From an uncultured Acidovorax sp. (GTDB lineage Bacteria; Pseudomonadota; Gammaproteobacteria; Burkholderiales; Burkholderiaceae_C): a stretch of DNA of 35,441 nucleotides. The stretch is from assembly GCA_913774625.1 (NCBI GenBank), contig CAJYHL010000040.1, forward strand, positions 1 to 35,441. The letters are read 5' to 3'. The position numbers and the translations under genes were made by a program. The notes below the pieces were generated by a model. The model made no database searches. It was not told where the DNA came from and saw only the letters and a program-made list of their open reading frames with translations. Of the stretch, positions 17,319 to 24,345 are shown piece after piece (position 1 is the stretch's first letter; every line of letters starts with the position of its first letter).

Positions 17319-17338
17319 AGCGCGTGGCCCGGCGGCAT

Positions 17339-17368
17339 AAACGGTATAAACTGTTTACACCGTTTTTT
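17339..17368 (+). terminator. terminator of ppx and possible operator of the next gene
   Basis: AAACGGTATAAA (17339-17350) and TTTACACCGTTT (17354-17365) form 12-bp arms with one mismatch and a CTG loop. The T run continues to 17368. It lies 20 nt after the ppx stop and 12 nt before the next ATG. The stem is A/T-rich, unlike other hairpins here, and the palindrome resembles an operator as much as a terminator. It could be autoregulated by the ribbon-helix-helix-like product just downstream. Confidence 0.7.
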
Positions 17369-17379
17369 ATATTGGGCCT

Positions 17380-17982
17380 ATGACCACCACTCCTGTCGAT
17401 TCGACCGTCTCTTCCGCCTCCACCGCTGTCGCCGCTGAAGCAGTGGCAGCGACCAGCGCCGCAGCCCCCGCAGCAGTTGCCAAGGCCGCGCCCGCCCCCG
17501 CAAAAACGGCGGCCAAGCCGGCTGCAGCAGCCAAGCCTGCCAAGGCGGCTGTCAAACCCGTGGCTGCCGCCGTAGCCGCAGCCGTCGCAGCCCCCGCCAA
17601 GAAGGCCGCAGCCCCCACCGCCACGCGCAGCAGCGCCGCGAAGGCCAAGGCGGCCGCCAAGCCAGCCCCGGCGCCCGCTGCCGAAAAGCCCGCGAAGACG
17701 AAGAAGCCCAAGATGGTGCGCGACAGCTTCACCATCCCGAAGGACGAATACGCCGTCATCGAGAGCCTGAAGCAGCGCAGCGGCAAGCTGTCGCAGACTG
17801 CGAAGAAGAGCGAGCTGCTGCGTGCCGGCCTGAAGCTGCTTTCGGGCCTGTCGGATGCCGCCCTGCTGCAAGCGCTGCAGGCCGTGCCCTCCATCAAGAC
17901 CGGCCGCCCGAAGGCCGACGACAAGGCGCCGGCCGCATCGGCCCCTGAGGCCAAGCGCGGCGCCAAGACGGCACGCAAATAA
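17380..17982 (+). CDS. Ala/Lys/Pro-rich protein with C-terminal ribbon-helix-helix-like domain
   Basis: A 200-residue basic protein in two parts. Residues about 1-108 are low-complexity Ala with Lys and Pro (AKPA, AAKPAKAA, APAKKAA repeats), like the tails of bacterial histone H1-like proteins and AlgP/PhaF. Residues about 110-170 are compositionally normal. RDSFTIPKDEYAVIESLKQ could be the strand and first helix, and KKSELLRAGLKLL the second helix, of a ribbon-helix-helix DNA-binding fold. A short basic tail (AKRGAKTARK) follows. No enzyme motif is seen. The A/K/P tail suggests binding to DNA or a polyanion such as polyphosphate. The gene lies between ppx and the convergent sixA-ppk, behind a palindromic site; its ribosome-binding site is weak. 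The function is my inference and the gene is not one I can name. Confidence 0.85.
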   Translation: MTTTPVDSTVSSASTAVAAEAVAATSAAAPAAVAKAAPAPAKTAAKPAAAAKPAKAAVKPVAAAVAAAVAAPAKKAAAPTATRSSAAKAKAAAKPAPAPAAEKPAKTKKPKMVRDSFTIPKDEYAVIESLKQRSGKLSQTAKKSELLRAGLKLLSGLSDAALLQALQAVPSIKTGRPKADDKAPAASAPEAKRGAKTARK

Positions 17983-17995
17983 AGCGAGAAGGCCA

Positions 17996-18044
17996 GCCCG
18001 GCAGCATGCCGGGCAGCCATGCGCCCTGCTTCAAGGCGCATGGC
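17996..18044. terminator. tandem hairpins in the convergent gap before sixA
   Basis: Two perfect stems lie back to back: GCCCGGCA (17996-18003) with TGCCGGGC (18007-18014), and GCCATGCGCC (18016-18025) with GGCGCATGGC (18035-18044). There is no T run on either side. They lie 13 nt after the preceding stop, so a role in ending or protecting that transcript is plausible. The remainder of the gap to 18236 holds only a small pair of alternative hairpins at 18215-18236. Confidence 0.5.
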
Positions 18045-18236
18045 CGAGCGCCCCCGAGGGATGGACGCTGCACACGCCTTGCCCCTGAACGCACGACGTT
18101 CATCGCCTGCCCGGGCGCTGGCCTGTGGCCCGGGCATCGAGCGGCGCGCCAGCAGGCGCAGGCTGGCTGGCTGGCGCGGCCGGACCAGCGTGCTCAGCGC
18201 TGGGCCCAAGAATCCGTCAAGAACGTATTGACGTTC

Positions 18237-18698
18237 CTATAGAAATTCCGGCGACTGCACCGCCATGAGCACCGTCTCTTCGGCCTCCAGGCGCTGGCGG
18301 TGGCGCAGCCACCAGACCGCTCCCTTGCGGATGGCGCAGTCGCTGGCCTGCAAGGCCAGCAGATGGGCCACGACCTGGCCCAGCATGGGTTGATGCCCGA
18401 CCACCAGCACGGCGCCGCGCGAGCGGGGCCACTGCACCAGTTCCAGCAGGTCGGCCGGCGATCCGCCCGGCAGCAGTTCGGCGCGCAGCTTGAACTTGCG
18501 GCCCAGCGCACGCGCGGTCTGCTCGGTCCGCTTGGCCGGGCTGGCCAGCACGCGCAGGCCTTCGGGCAGTTGACGGTCGAGCCAGCCCGCCATGCGTGCC
18601 GCCTGCTTCTCGCCCCGGCTGGTCAGGGCGCGCTCCAGATCTTCGCCGCCTTCCGGCGCCTCTTCGGCCTCGGCGTGGCGCCACAGGATGAGGTCCAT
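18237..18698 (-). CDS. sixA: phosphohistidine phosphatase SixA
   Basis: A 153-residue histidine-phosphatase-superfamily protein. The catalytic RHA motif is at the N-terminus (MDLILWRHAEAEE, His 8). The second histidine is in VLVVGHQPMLGQVVAHLL, and ASPAKRTEQTARAL supplies the conserved Arg/Thr segment. SixA removes phosphate from phosphohistidine, classically on Hpt domains or PTS proteins. The start codon overlaps the ppk stop by one base (TGATG), so the two should be translated together. The longer upstream frame is an out-of-frame shadow of ppk. Confidence 0.93.
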   Translation of the reverse strand: MDLILWRHAEAEEAPEGGEDLERALTSRGEKQAARMAGWLDRQLPEGLRVLASPAKRTEQTARALGRKFKLRAELLPGGSPADLLELVQWPRSRGAVLVVGHQPMLGQVVAHLLALQASDCAIRKGAVWWLRHRQRLEAEETVLMAVQSPEFL

Positions 18699-20965
18699 CA
18701 CGCTGTTCCGCTTCGGCCGGCCGCGGCCTGCGGGCCGTAGCGCTGGGTGAGAGCCAGCTGCGCGCCCAGGCCGTCCAGCGGCCGGGGGGCGCGCTGGTAC
18801 TGCCCGTCGGGCTGCAAGGTCCAGGCATCGCGGTCGTCGTGCAGATAGGCGACCAGGCATTCGTCGATGATGCGCTGGCGCAGCTTGGCATCGGTCACGG
18901 GCCAGGCCAGTTCCACGCGCCGCAGCATGTTGCGGTTCATCCAGTCGGCGCTGGAGAGATAGAGCTCTTCCTTCTGGCCGCCGCGGAAATAGAACACGCG
19001 CGTGTGCTCGAGGAAGCGGCCGATGATGGAGCGCACGCGGATGTTGTCCGTCACGCCCGGCACTTGGGCCGGCAGCATGCAGGCGCCCCGCACGATCAGG
19101 TCGATGCGCGCACCGTTCTGGCCGGCGCGCACCAGCGCGAGGATCAGGGCCTCGTCGGTCAGCGCATTCATCTTGGCGACGATGCGGGCATCTTCGCCGC
19201 GCGCCGCGGCCGCACCCACGGCATCGATGCACTCGATCATGGAGCGCTGCAGATGGAATGGCGCCATGACCAGCTGCTTGAGCCTGGGCAGCGGGTTCTG
19301 GCTGGCCAGATGGTCGAACACGGCATCCATGTCGGCGGTGATCTGCGGATCGGCCGTGAGATAGCTCAGATCGGTGTAGAGCCGCGCGGTGCGCCGGTTG
19401 TAGTTGCCGGTGGAAAGGTGCCCGTAGCGGCGCAGGTTGCGGCCTTCGCGGCGGGTGACCAGCATCATCTTGGCATGGGTCTTGAGGCCGACCACGCCAT
19501 AGACCACCTGCGCGCCGATGGACTCCAGCGCCTCGGCCCAGTTGATGTTCGCCTCTTCGTCGAAGCGGGCCTTGAGTTCGACCACGGCCATCACTTCCTT
19601 GCCGCGGCGCACGGCCTCGCGCAGCAGGTCCATCATTTCCGAATCGGAACCCGTGCGATAGATGGTCTGCTTGATGACCAGCACATCCGGATCGTTGACG
19701 GCTTCGCGCAGGAAGGCGAGCACCCCGTCGAAGCTCTCGAACGGCTGGTGGATCAGCACGTCGCGTTTCTTCAGTTGCGCCAGGATGGAGCTGCCCTGCG
19801 GCAGCTGCGCAGGCCAGGCCGAGCGCCAAGGCGGGAACATGAGGGCGGGATCGTTGACCAGATCGACCAATTGCGACAGGCGCACCAGGTTCACCGGCCC
19901 ATGTACGCGGTAGAGCGCGGCGGCGGGCAGCCCGAACTGGGATTGCAGGAAGTCGGACAGGAAACGCGAGCAGCCGGCCGACACCTCCAGGCGCACGGCC
20001 TGGCCGTAATGCCGGTGCTGCAGGCCCTGGCGCAGCGCAGTGCGCAGGTTGCGCACGTCATCTTCGTCCACGGCCAGATCGGAATGGCGGGTGACGCGGA
20101 ATTGCGAGAACTCGGACACCTCGCGCCCCGGGAACAGGTCTGCCAAGTGGGTGCGGATGATGCTGGAGAGGCTGACGCACTGCACACCCGTGGGCGCCAC
20201 TTCCTTGGGCAGGCGAAGCATGCGCGGCAGGATGCGCGGAACCTTGACGATGGCGATCTCGTTCTCGCGGCCGAAGGCGTCGTCGCCACGCAGGCGCACG
20301 ATGAAGTTCAGCGACTTGTTAGCGACCTGGGGGAAGGGATGCGCCGGATCCAGCCCGACCGGGATGAGCAGCGGCCGCACATCGCGCATGAAGTATTCGC
20401 GCACCCAGCGGCGCTGCGCTCCATTGCGCTCGCCGTGGGACACGAGACGGATGCCTTCCTTGGCGAAGGCAGGCACCAGCGAATCGTTGTAGAGCGCGTA
20501 CTGCTGTTCCACCAGGGCATGGGCGTGGGCTGCCAGCGTCTCGAAGGAGTCGACGCTGTACGGGCCCTTGGTTTCACCGCTCTGGGCGGCGGTCAGATGG
20601 GCCGCTGCGCGCACCTCGAAGAACTCGTCGAGATTGGACGAGACGATGCAGAGATAGCGCAGGCGCTCAAGCAGGGGCACGTCGATGCGGCGGGCCCAAT
20701 CGAACACGCGTTCGTTGAAGGCGAGGATGGAGTGATCGCGGTCCAGCAGCGTGAGCTGGGGCGCTGCATCTGCCGCCTCAGGCTGCGCAGCCGGAGGTTG
20801 CTCCTGGGAGAGATCGATTTCGGGCGAAGTGCCGAGAGATGCCGCAGGACTGGAAGAAACCGGCGCCGGGGGCTGATACGCTGCATCGGCCATCTGGCTG
20901 CCGGAGCCGCCGGGCTCCACTGAAGAAAGGGACCGAGCCGGACTGGCAGGGGAAGAAGGAAGCAT
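18698..20965 (-). CDS. ppk: polyphosphate kinase 1
   Basis: Reversibly builds polyphosphate from ATP through a phosphohistidine intermediate. From ATG 20965 it has 755 residues. The core starts around residue 70 (QLTLLDRDHSILAFNERVFDWA), with SSNLDEFFEVR following. The catalytic His is H497 in GLKTHAKMML and the second conserved His is H516 in YGHLSTGNYN, the same 19-residue spacing as E. coli H435/H454. The first 70 residues are a Ser/Pro/Ala/Gln-rich extension. GTG 20986 is an in-frame alternative start, but it would leave only about 5 nt of leader from the predicted transcription start. A Pho box stands upstream and sixA is coupled downstream. Confidence 0.96.
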   Translation of the reverse strand: MLPSSPASPARSLSSVEPGGSGSQMADAAYQPPAPVSSSPAASLGTSPEIDLSQEQPPAAQPEAADAAPQLTLLDRDHSILAFNERVFDWARRIDVPLLERLRYLCIVSSNLDEFFEVRAAAHLTAAQSGETKGPYSVDSFETLAAHAHALVEQQYALYNDSLVPAFAKEGIRLVSHGERNGAQRRWVREYFMRDVRPLLIPVGLDPAHPFPQVANKSLNFIVRLRGDDAFGRENEIAIVKVPRILPRMLRLPKEVAPTGVQCVSLSSIIRTHLADLFPGREVSEFSQFRVTRHSDLAVDEDDVRNLRTALRQGLQHRHYGQAVRLEVSAGCSRFLSDFLQSQFGLPAAALYRVHGPVNLVRLSQLVDLVNDPALMFPPWRSAWPAQLPQGSSILAQLKKRDVLIHQPFESFDGVLAFLREAVNDPDVLVIKQTIYRTGSDSEMMDLLREAVRRGKEVMAVVELKARFDEEANINWAEALESIGAQVVYGVVGLKTHAKMMLVTRREGRNLRRYGHLSTGNYNRRTARLYTDLSYLTADPQITADMDAVFDHLASQNPLPRLKQLVMAPFHLQRSMIECIDAVGAAAARGEDARIVAKMNALTDEALILALVRAGQNGARIDLIVRGACMLPAQVPGVTDNIRVRSIIGRFLEHTRVFYFRGGQKEELYLSSADWMNRNMLRRVELAWPVTDAKLRQRIIDECLVAYLHDDRDAWTLQPDGQYQRAPRPLDGLGAQLALTQRYGPQAAAGRSGTA

Positions 20966-20997
20966 GTCAGACAGTTCGGGAATCACGGACAGTGATC

Positions 20998-21031
20998 AGT
21001 ATGGGACTTTTTCGTTACAACTTGATGACAT
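20998..21031 (-). promoter_or_regulatory. Pho box and -10 of ppk-sixA
   Basis: On the minus strand, 21031-21014 is ATGTCAT-CAAG-TTGTAAC, two heptamers 11 bp apart. Exactly 10 bp on is CATACT (21003-20998), a 4/6 -10. The geometry equals that of the pstS promoter. Initiation would fall near 20991, about 26 nt before ATG 20965. The rest of the 20987-21205 gap shows no gene or clear terminator for olsB. Confidence 0.75.
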
Positions 21032-21205
21032 CGACACGAAATTGTCATGCAACTATGGTTGGGCCGTGTTTGCCATGCAGCCATGCCGATCCGAAGAAGT
21101 GCAGGATGAAGCGTGCCCTCGGCCATGGCCTTGCGCAGAGACGCGACAAAACGCGCCGCCGGCGAACCGGGCAGCGCGCAACCCTACTGCGGTTCTATGA
21201 GCGCC

Positions 21206-22042
21206 TCAAGCGCCGAGGAAATGCTTGCGGTACTTGCTGGGCAGATCGGCCAGGCGCATCAGCATAGGCAGGTCGGCCGTGTTGAAGTCCGGGTCCCATG
21301 CGGGAGCGCCCAGCACGCGGGCGCCCAGGCGCAGATAGCCCTTGATGAGCGCGGGAGGCTCGATGTCCAGCGTACCGTCGAGCTGCTCGACCGGCAAGGC
21401 CAGGCGGGGCAGCACGTGGTAGTCGATGGGCGCCATGTGCGTCTTGCGCAGCTGCTGCCAGATGCTGGCTGCCGCATCCCCGCCGACCACGCCGTTGTGC
21501 AGCATGGGAATGCTGGCGCAGCCGATCATGGTGTCGAGCTGGTTGCGCACCATGAAGTCGGCGAGCGCTCCCCACAGGGCCAGGATCACGCCGCCGTGGC
21601 GGTGCTCGGGGTGGACGCAGCTGCGGCCCAGTTCGACCATGCGCGAGCGCAGCGTGCGCAGGCGGGTCAGATCGAACTCGGTGTCGCTGTAGGTGCCGCC
21701 CACGCGCCGGGCCTGTGCCGGCGTCAGCACGCGGTAGGTGCCAATCACCTGCAGCGTGTCTGCATCGCGGACCAGCAGATGCTCACAATAGTCATCGAAC
21801 AGGTCCACGTCGTGTTCAGGCAGCGGCGTGTTCAGCCGGGCGCCCATTTCGGACGCGAAGACGGAGAAGCGCAGGCGCTGCGCTTCGCGCACTTCGTCTA
21901 GATGGCGCGCCCACGCCACCGCAATCCCGCCGCGCGCCGACGCAGCCCCGCCCACGCCCACTTCGCTGCCAGGGCGGTGAAGCGACCCCCGAGGCAGGGT
22001 GGCGGGACTGAGAGCCAGGGTAGGCGTGGGCAATTCGTTCAT
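21206..22042 (-). CDS. olsB: OlsB-like L-ornithine N-acyltransferase (GNAT fold)
   Basis: A 278-residue member of the OlsB/hemolysin-type GNAT family, which transfers a 3-hydroxyacyl chain from ACP to the alpha-amino group of ornithine, the first step of ornithine-lipid synthesis. Motifs: AWARHLDEVREAQRLRFSVFASEMGA, FDDYCEHLLVRDADTLQVIGTYRVLTPAQA, SRMVELGRSCVHPEHRHGGVILALWGAL (the acyl-carrier binding region) and MIGCASIPM. The product lacks phosphorus, so the enzyme fits the surrounding phosphate genes. The start ATG 22042 has GGAG 9 nt upstream; the open frame to 22225 passes through a Pho-box-like site. The OlsA partner that adds the second acyl chain is not in the window. Confidence 0.85.
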   Translation of the reverse strand: MNELPTPTLALSPATLPRGSLHRPGSEVGVGGAASARGGIAVAWARHLDEVREAQRLRFSVFASEMGARLNTPLPEHDVDLFDDYCEHLLVRDADTLQVIGTYRVLTPAQARRVGGTYSDTEFDLTRLRTLRSRMVELGRSCVHPEHRHGGVILALWGALADFMVRNQLDTMIGCASIPMLHNGVVGGDAAASIWQQLRKTHMAPIDYHVLPRLALPVEQLDGTLDIEPPALIKGYLRLGARVLGAPAWDPDFNTADLPMLMRLADLPSKYRKHFLGA

Positions 22043-22151
22043 TCGGGTCTCCGAGGTGGGCACGCAAGAAGCTGCGTTAGGCGGCAAACTGCTCGCTGTA
22101 CCGGGTACAGGCCCTTCGCGGCTGCCGCTGCCAGCAATGTGCCGGCCCGGT

Positions 22152-22191
22152 GTGACATGTCGGTGTCCGGTGCATGAACGCCTCATGACAG
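22152..22191 (-). promoter_or_regulatory. Pho-box-like array upstream of olsB
   Basis: On the minus strand 22191-22174 is CTGTCAT-GAGG-CGTTCAT, the first heptamer identical to consensus. A further half site ATGTCAC starts at 22158, in the same 11-bp phase (22191, 22180, 22169, 22158), with the 22169 position degenerate. No convincing -10 is seen. The leader to the olsB ATG would be over 100 nt. Confidence 0.6.
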
Positions 22192-22241
22192 ACAATCGGC
22201 GCCCGCCCTGCCCTGCGCCGTCCACGGGACGTTACCGCGCC

Positions 22242-23090
22242 ATGCCACCACTCGCCATCCTCCAGCGCGACGAGCACATCGTCGCCGTCCACAAGCCCGC
22301 CGGCTGGCTGGTGCATCGCACCGGGCTGGACGCAGGCGAAACGCGCTTCGTCATGCAGGCCCTGCGCGACCAGATCGGCCAGCACGTCTATCCCGTACAC
22401 CGGCTGGACAAGGGCACCTGCGGCGTGCTGCTGATGGCGCTGCACCCGGCCGCGGCGCGGGCGCTGTCGCAGTCCTTCGAGCGGCATGCCGTGCGCAAGC
22501 ACTACCTGGCGCTGGTGCGTGGCTGGGCGCCCGATGCGGCAGAGGTGGACCACCCCTTGCGCCCGGACGACGCCCCGCCCGACGCGCCCGTGCAGAGCGC
22601 CCACACCTGCCTGCATTGCCTGGCGCAGCTGGAGCTGCCCGAAGCAGCCGACCCGCGCTTCGCCACCACGCGTGCGAGCCTGGTCCATGCCGAGCCCACC
22701 ACGGGCCGGCGCCATCAGATCCGCCGCCATCTCAAGCACATCGCCCACCCCATCATCGGCGACGCCACCCACGGCAAGGGGCCGCTGAACCGCTGGTGGG
22801 CCCAGCGCCTGGGCGGCCAGCGGCTGTGGCTGCATGCCTGGCGGCTGCAGGTGCCGCACCCCGTGACGGGCGAGACGCTGGTGATCGACAGCGGCCTGCG
22901 CTGGCCCGGGTCGGCCCAGCCTTTCGCAGCGCAGCCGCCGCAGGCCTGCGGCCATCCACCAGCGGACGCCGCCGATCTGCAGGACTGGCAGGCGCTGTGC
23001 CGGCAGTGGCCCTGGCGGTTCAGCCAAGCAGGCGCCGCTGCGGACGCCGCTCACTCCGGCCCGCCGCCCTCGCCGCCGGGACAGGGCTGA
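22242..23090 (+). CDS. truC: tRNA pseudouridine(65) synthase TruC
   Basis: A 282-residue RluA-family synthase. The catalytic motif HRLDKGT puts the nucleophile at D56, and the flanking sequence ([52 protein letters not shown]) tracks E. coli TruC closely. [21 protein letters not shown] is the RluA-family C-terminal signature. TruC isomerises U65 in certain tRNAs. I chose ATG 22242 because the conserved domain begins at once; the open frame extends upstream past ATG 22185 without recognisable homology. About 50 C-terminal residues extend past the usual end, and the last 40 bp overlap the convergent soxR gene. Confidence 0.9.
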   Translation: MPPLAILQRDEHIVAVHKPAGWLVHRTGLDAGETRFVMQALRDQIGQHVYPVHRLDKGTCGVLLMALHPAAARALSQSFERHAVRKHYLALVRGWAPDAAEVDHPLRPDDAPPDAPVQSAHTCLHCLAQLELPEAADPRFATTRASLVHAEPTTGRRHQIRRHLKHIAHPIIGDATHGKGPLNRWWAQRLGGQRLWLHAWRLQVPHPVTGETLVIDSGLRWPGSAQPFAAQPPQACGHPPADAADLQDWQALCRQWPWRFSQAGAAADAAHSGPPPSPPGQG

Positions 23091-23689
23091 GGCCAGACCC
23101 AGGACGGGCGGGCCGCAGCCGGCTCGGCGCCGGCCTGAGCGGTGGCGCGCGAGGCCCGACCGGACTTTGCCGGGGTGCGGGCCCTGGCCGGATCGAAATG
23201 CGGGCCGGGCCCGGCATCGGCCAGCATGTCCTGCGCGTTGCGCAGCGGGCATTCCTTGAGCGACAGGCAGCCGCAGCCTATGCAGCCGTCGAGCTGGTCG
23301 CGCAGCTGCGTGAGCAAGCGGATGCGCTCCTGCAGCCCCTCGCGCCACTGCGCCGACATGCGGCGCCAGTCCGCCGCCGTGGGCGTGCGACTGGCAGGCA
23401 GCGCCTGCAAGGCCTGGGCGATCTCGGCCAGCGGCACGCCCATGCGCTGCGCCACCTTGATCACCGCCACGCGCCGCAGCACGGAACGCGGATAGCGCCG
23501 CTGGTTGCCGGCCGTGCGCAGGCTGGCGATCAGGCCCTTGGCCTCGTAGAAATGCAGCGCCGAAACGGCCACGCCGCTGCGCGCGGCCAGTTCGCCCACA
23601 GACAGCTCTGGCGGCGCGGCGGTCTTCGGGGAATGCCCAGAGCTCTGGGAACTTCGGGACTTCCGGGAATGTGCGGATGAAGCCGGCAT
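23051..23689 (-). CDS. soxR: redox-sensitive transcriptional activator SoxR
   Basis: A 212-residue MerR-family regulator from ATG 23689 (GTG 23713 is an alternative). The helix-turn-helix [26 protein letters not shown] is followed by [23 protein letters not shown], the dimerisation helix, and the [2Fe-2S] site [12 protein letters not shown]. Its ligands C136, C139, C141 and C147 give the CX2CXCX5C spacing. Oxidation of this cluster by redox-cycling compounds switches SoxR to activator. It is longer than enterobacterial SoxR at both ends; the extra C-terminal 40 or so residues overlap truC. It is divergent from the RidA-family and MFS genes and separated from them by a SoxR operator. Confidence 0.96.
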   Translation of the reverse strand: MPASSAHSRKSRSSQSSGHSPKTAAPPELSVGELAARSGVAVSALHFYEAKGLIASLRTAGNQRRYPRSVLRRVAVIKVAQRMGVPLAEIAQALQALPASRTPTAADWRRMSAQWREGLQERIRLLTQLRDQLDGCIGCGCLSLKECPLRNAQDMLADAGPGPHFDPARARTPAKSGRASRATAQAGAEPAAARPSWVWPQPCPGGEGGGPE

Positions 23690-23738
23690 GTCGATCGCGG
23701 CGAAGGGCCGCACTGAAATAAATCGCGGAGAAAAGACG

Positions 23739-23769
23739 TTGACCTCAAGTCAACTTGAGGTTCAATACT
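23739..23769 (+). promoter_or_regulatory. SoxR operator within a 19-bp-spacer promoter
   Basis: CCTCAAGTCAACTTGAGG (23743-23760) differs from the E. coli soxS operator at one central base. It sits between TTGACC (23739-23744) and AATACT (23764-23769), a 19-bp spacer, the over-long spacing that MerR-family activators correct by DNA distortion. It points toward the RidA-family gene, and the predicted start of transcription (about 23775-23777) coincides with that gene's ATG. It may also repress soxR on the other strand. Confidence 0.93.
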
Positions 23770-23774
23770 AAGGC

Positions 23775-24263
23775 ATGCCTCTTTCATCACGTCCCTCATC
23801 GAATCCCCCGACTCCCCCTTCCACGCCGGCCGCAGCCCGCGCTGCGGCCCTGCTCTCCTTCCACAACCCCGCCGGGCTCTACGACCCCCGCCCTAACGGC
23901 TATTCGCACGTCGCCATCGCTCGCCAGCCGGCGCGCATCGTCCACATCGCGGGCCAGGGAGGAGAAGACGCCCAGGGCCGCCTGCCCGCCGGATTCGATG
24001 ACCAAGTGCATCAGGCGCTGGCCAACCTGTCCACAGCCCTGCAGTCGGCAGGTGCCCGCCTCGCCGACGTGGCGCGGCTGACTGCCCTGGTGGTGGACCA
24101 TTCCGAAGCGCGCCTCTCGGCCTTTTCCCAGGCGTTGCAGGCACACTGGGGCACTGCGCCCACGCCGGCCTGCACGCTGATTCCCGTGCCACGCCTGGCG
24201 CTGGACGGGATGCTGTTCGAGATCGACGCCACCGCCTACCTGCCGTCCGCCGATGCGGGATGA
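23775..24263 (+). CDS. RidA-family (YjgF/YER057c/UK114) protein, SoxR-controlled
   Basis: A 162-residue protein with a Pro/Ala-rich N-terminus (about 1-27) and a RidA fold. Visible segments: FHNPAGLYDPRPNGYSHVAIA, IVHIAGQGGED, QVHQALANLSTALQSAGARLADVARLTALVVDHS, and CTLIPVPRLALDGMLFEIDATA. RidA proteins form trimers and many hydrolyse reactive imines. The arginine that RidA deaminases use, normally two to three residues ahead of the final strand (R105 in E. coli RidA), is replaced here by Cys (PACTLIP). An imine-deaminase role is therefore doubtful. The ATG falls on the predicted transcription start, so the message may be leaderless. It overlaps or closely precedes the MFS gene. Confidence 0.85.
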   Translation: MPLSSRPSSNPPTPPSTPAAARAAALLSFHNPAGLYDPRPNGYSHVAIARQPARIVHIAGQGGEDAQGRLPAGFDDQVHQALANLSTALQSAGARLADVARLTALVVDHSEARLSAFSQALQAHWGTAPTPACTLIPVPRLALDGMLFEIDATAYLPSADAG

Positions 24264-24345
24264 ACTCCCCATTGCCCTGCAGATTCCGACCACTCGTCTG
24301 CCGCACGCCTGCTCCGACCGAGGCCCTCCGACCATCCGCACACCC

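Noticed and set aside
18215-18236. Nested hairpins CGTCAA/TTGACG and GAACGT/ACGTTC next to the sixA stop as a riboswitch-like switch
   Set aside because: The arms are only 6 bp, they lie at the 3' end of sixA and no expression platform follows. They are more likely chance or part of transcript ending.
18839-20923. Plus-strand frame of 694 codons opposite ppk
   Set aside because: It has typical His/Gly/Leu-rich shadow composition; ppk on the minus strand is unambiguous.
21042-21060. TTGTCAT-GCAA-CTATGGT on the plus strand beside the ppk Pho box
   Set aside because: The second heptamer does not match, no plus-strand gene follows closely, and the phase does not agree with the minus-strand box.
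21999-22241. N-terminal extension of truC from 21999
   Set aside because: It would overlap the olsB start and its Pho box, and TruC similarity begins at ATG 22242.
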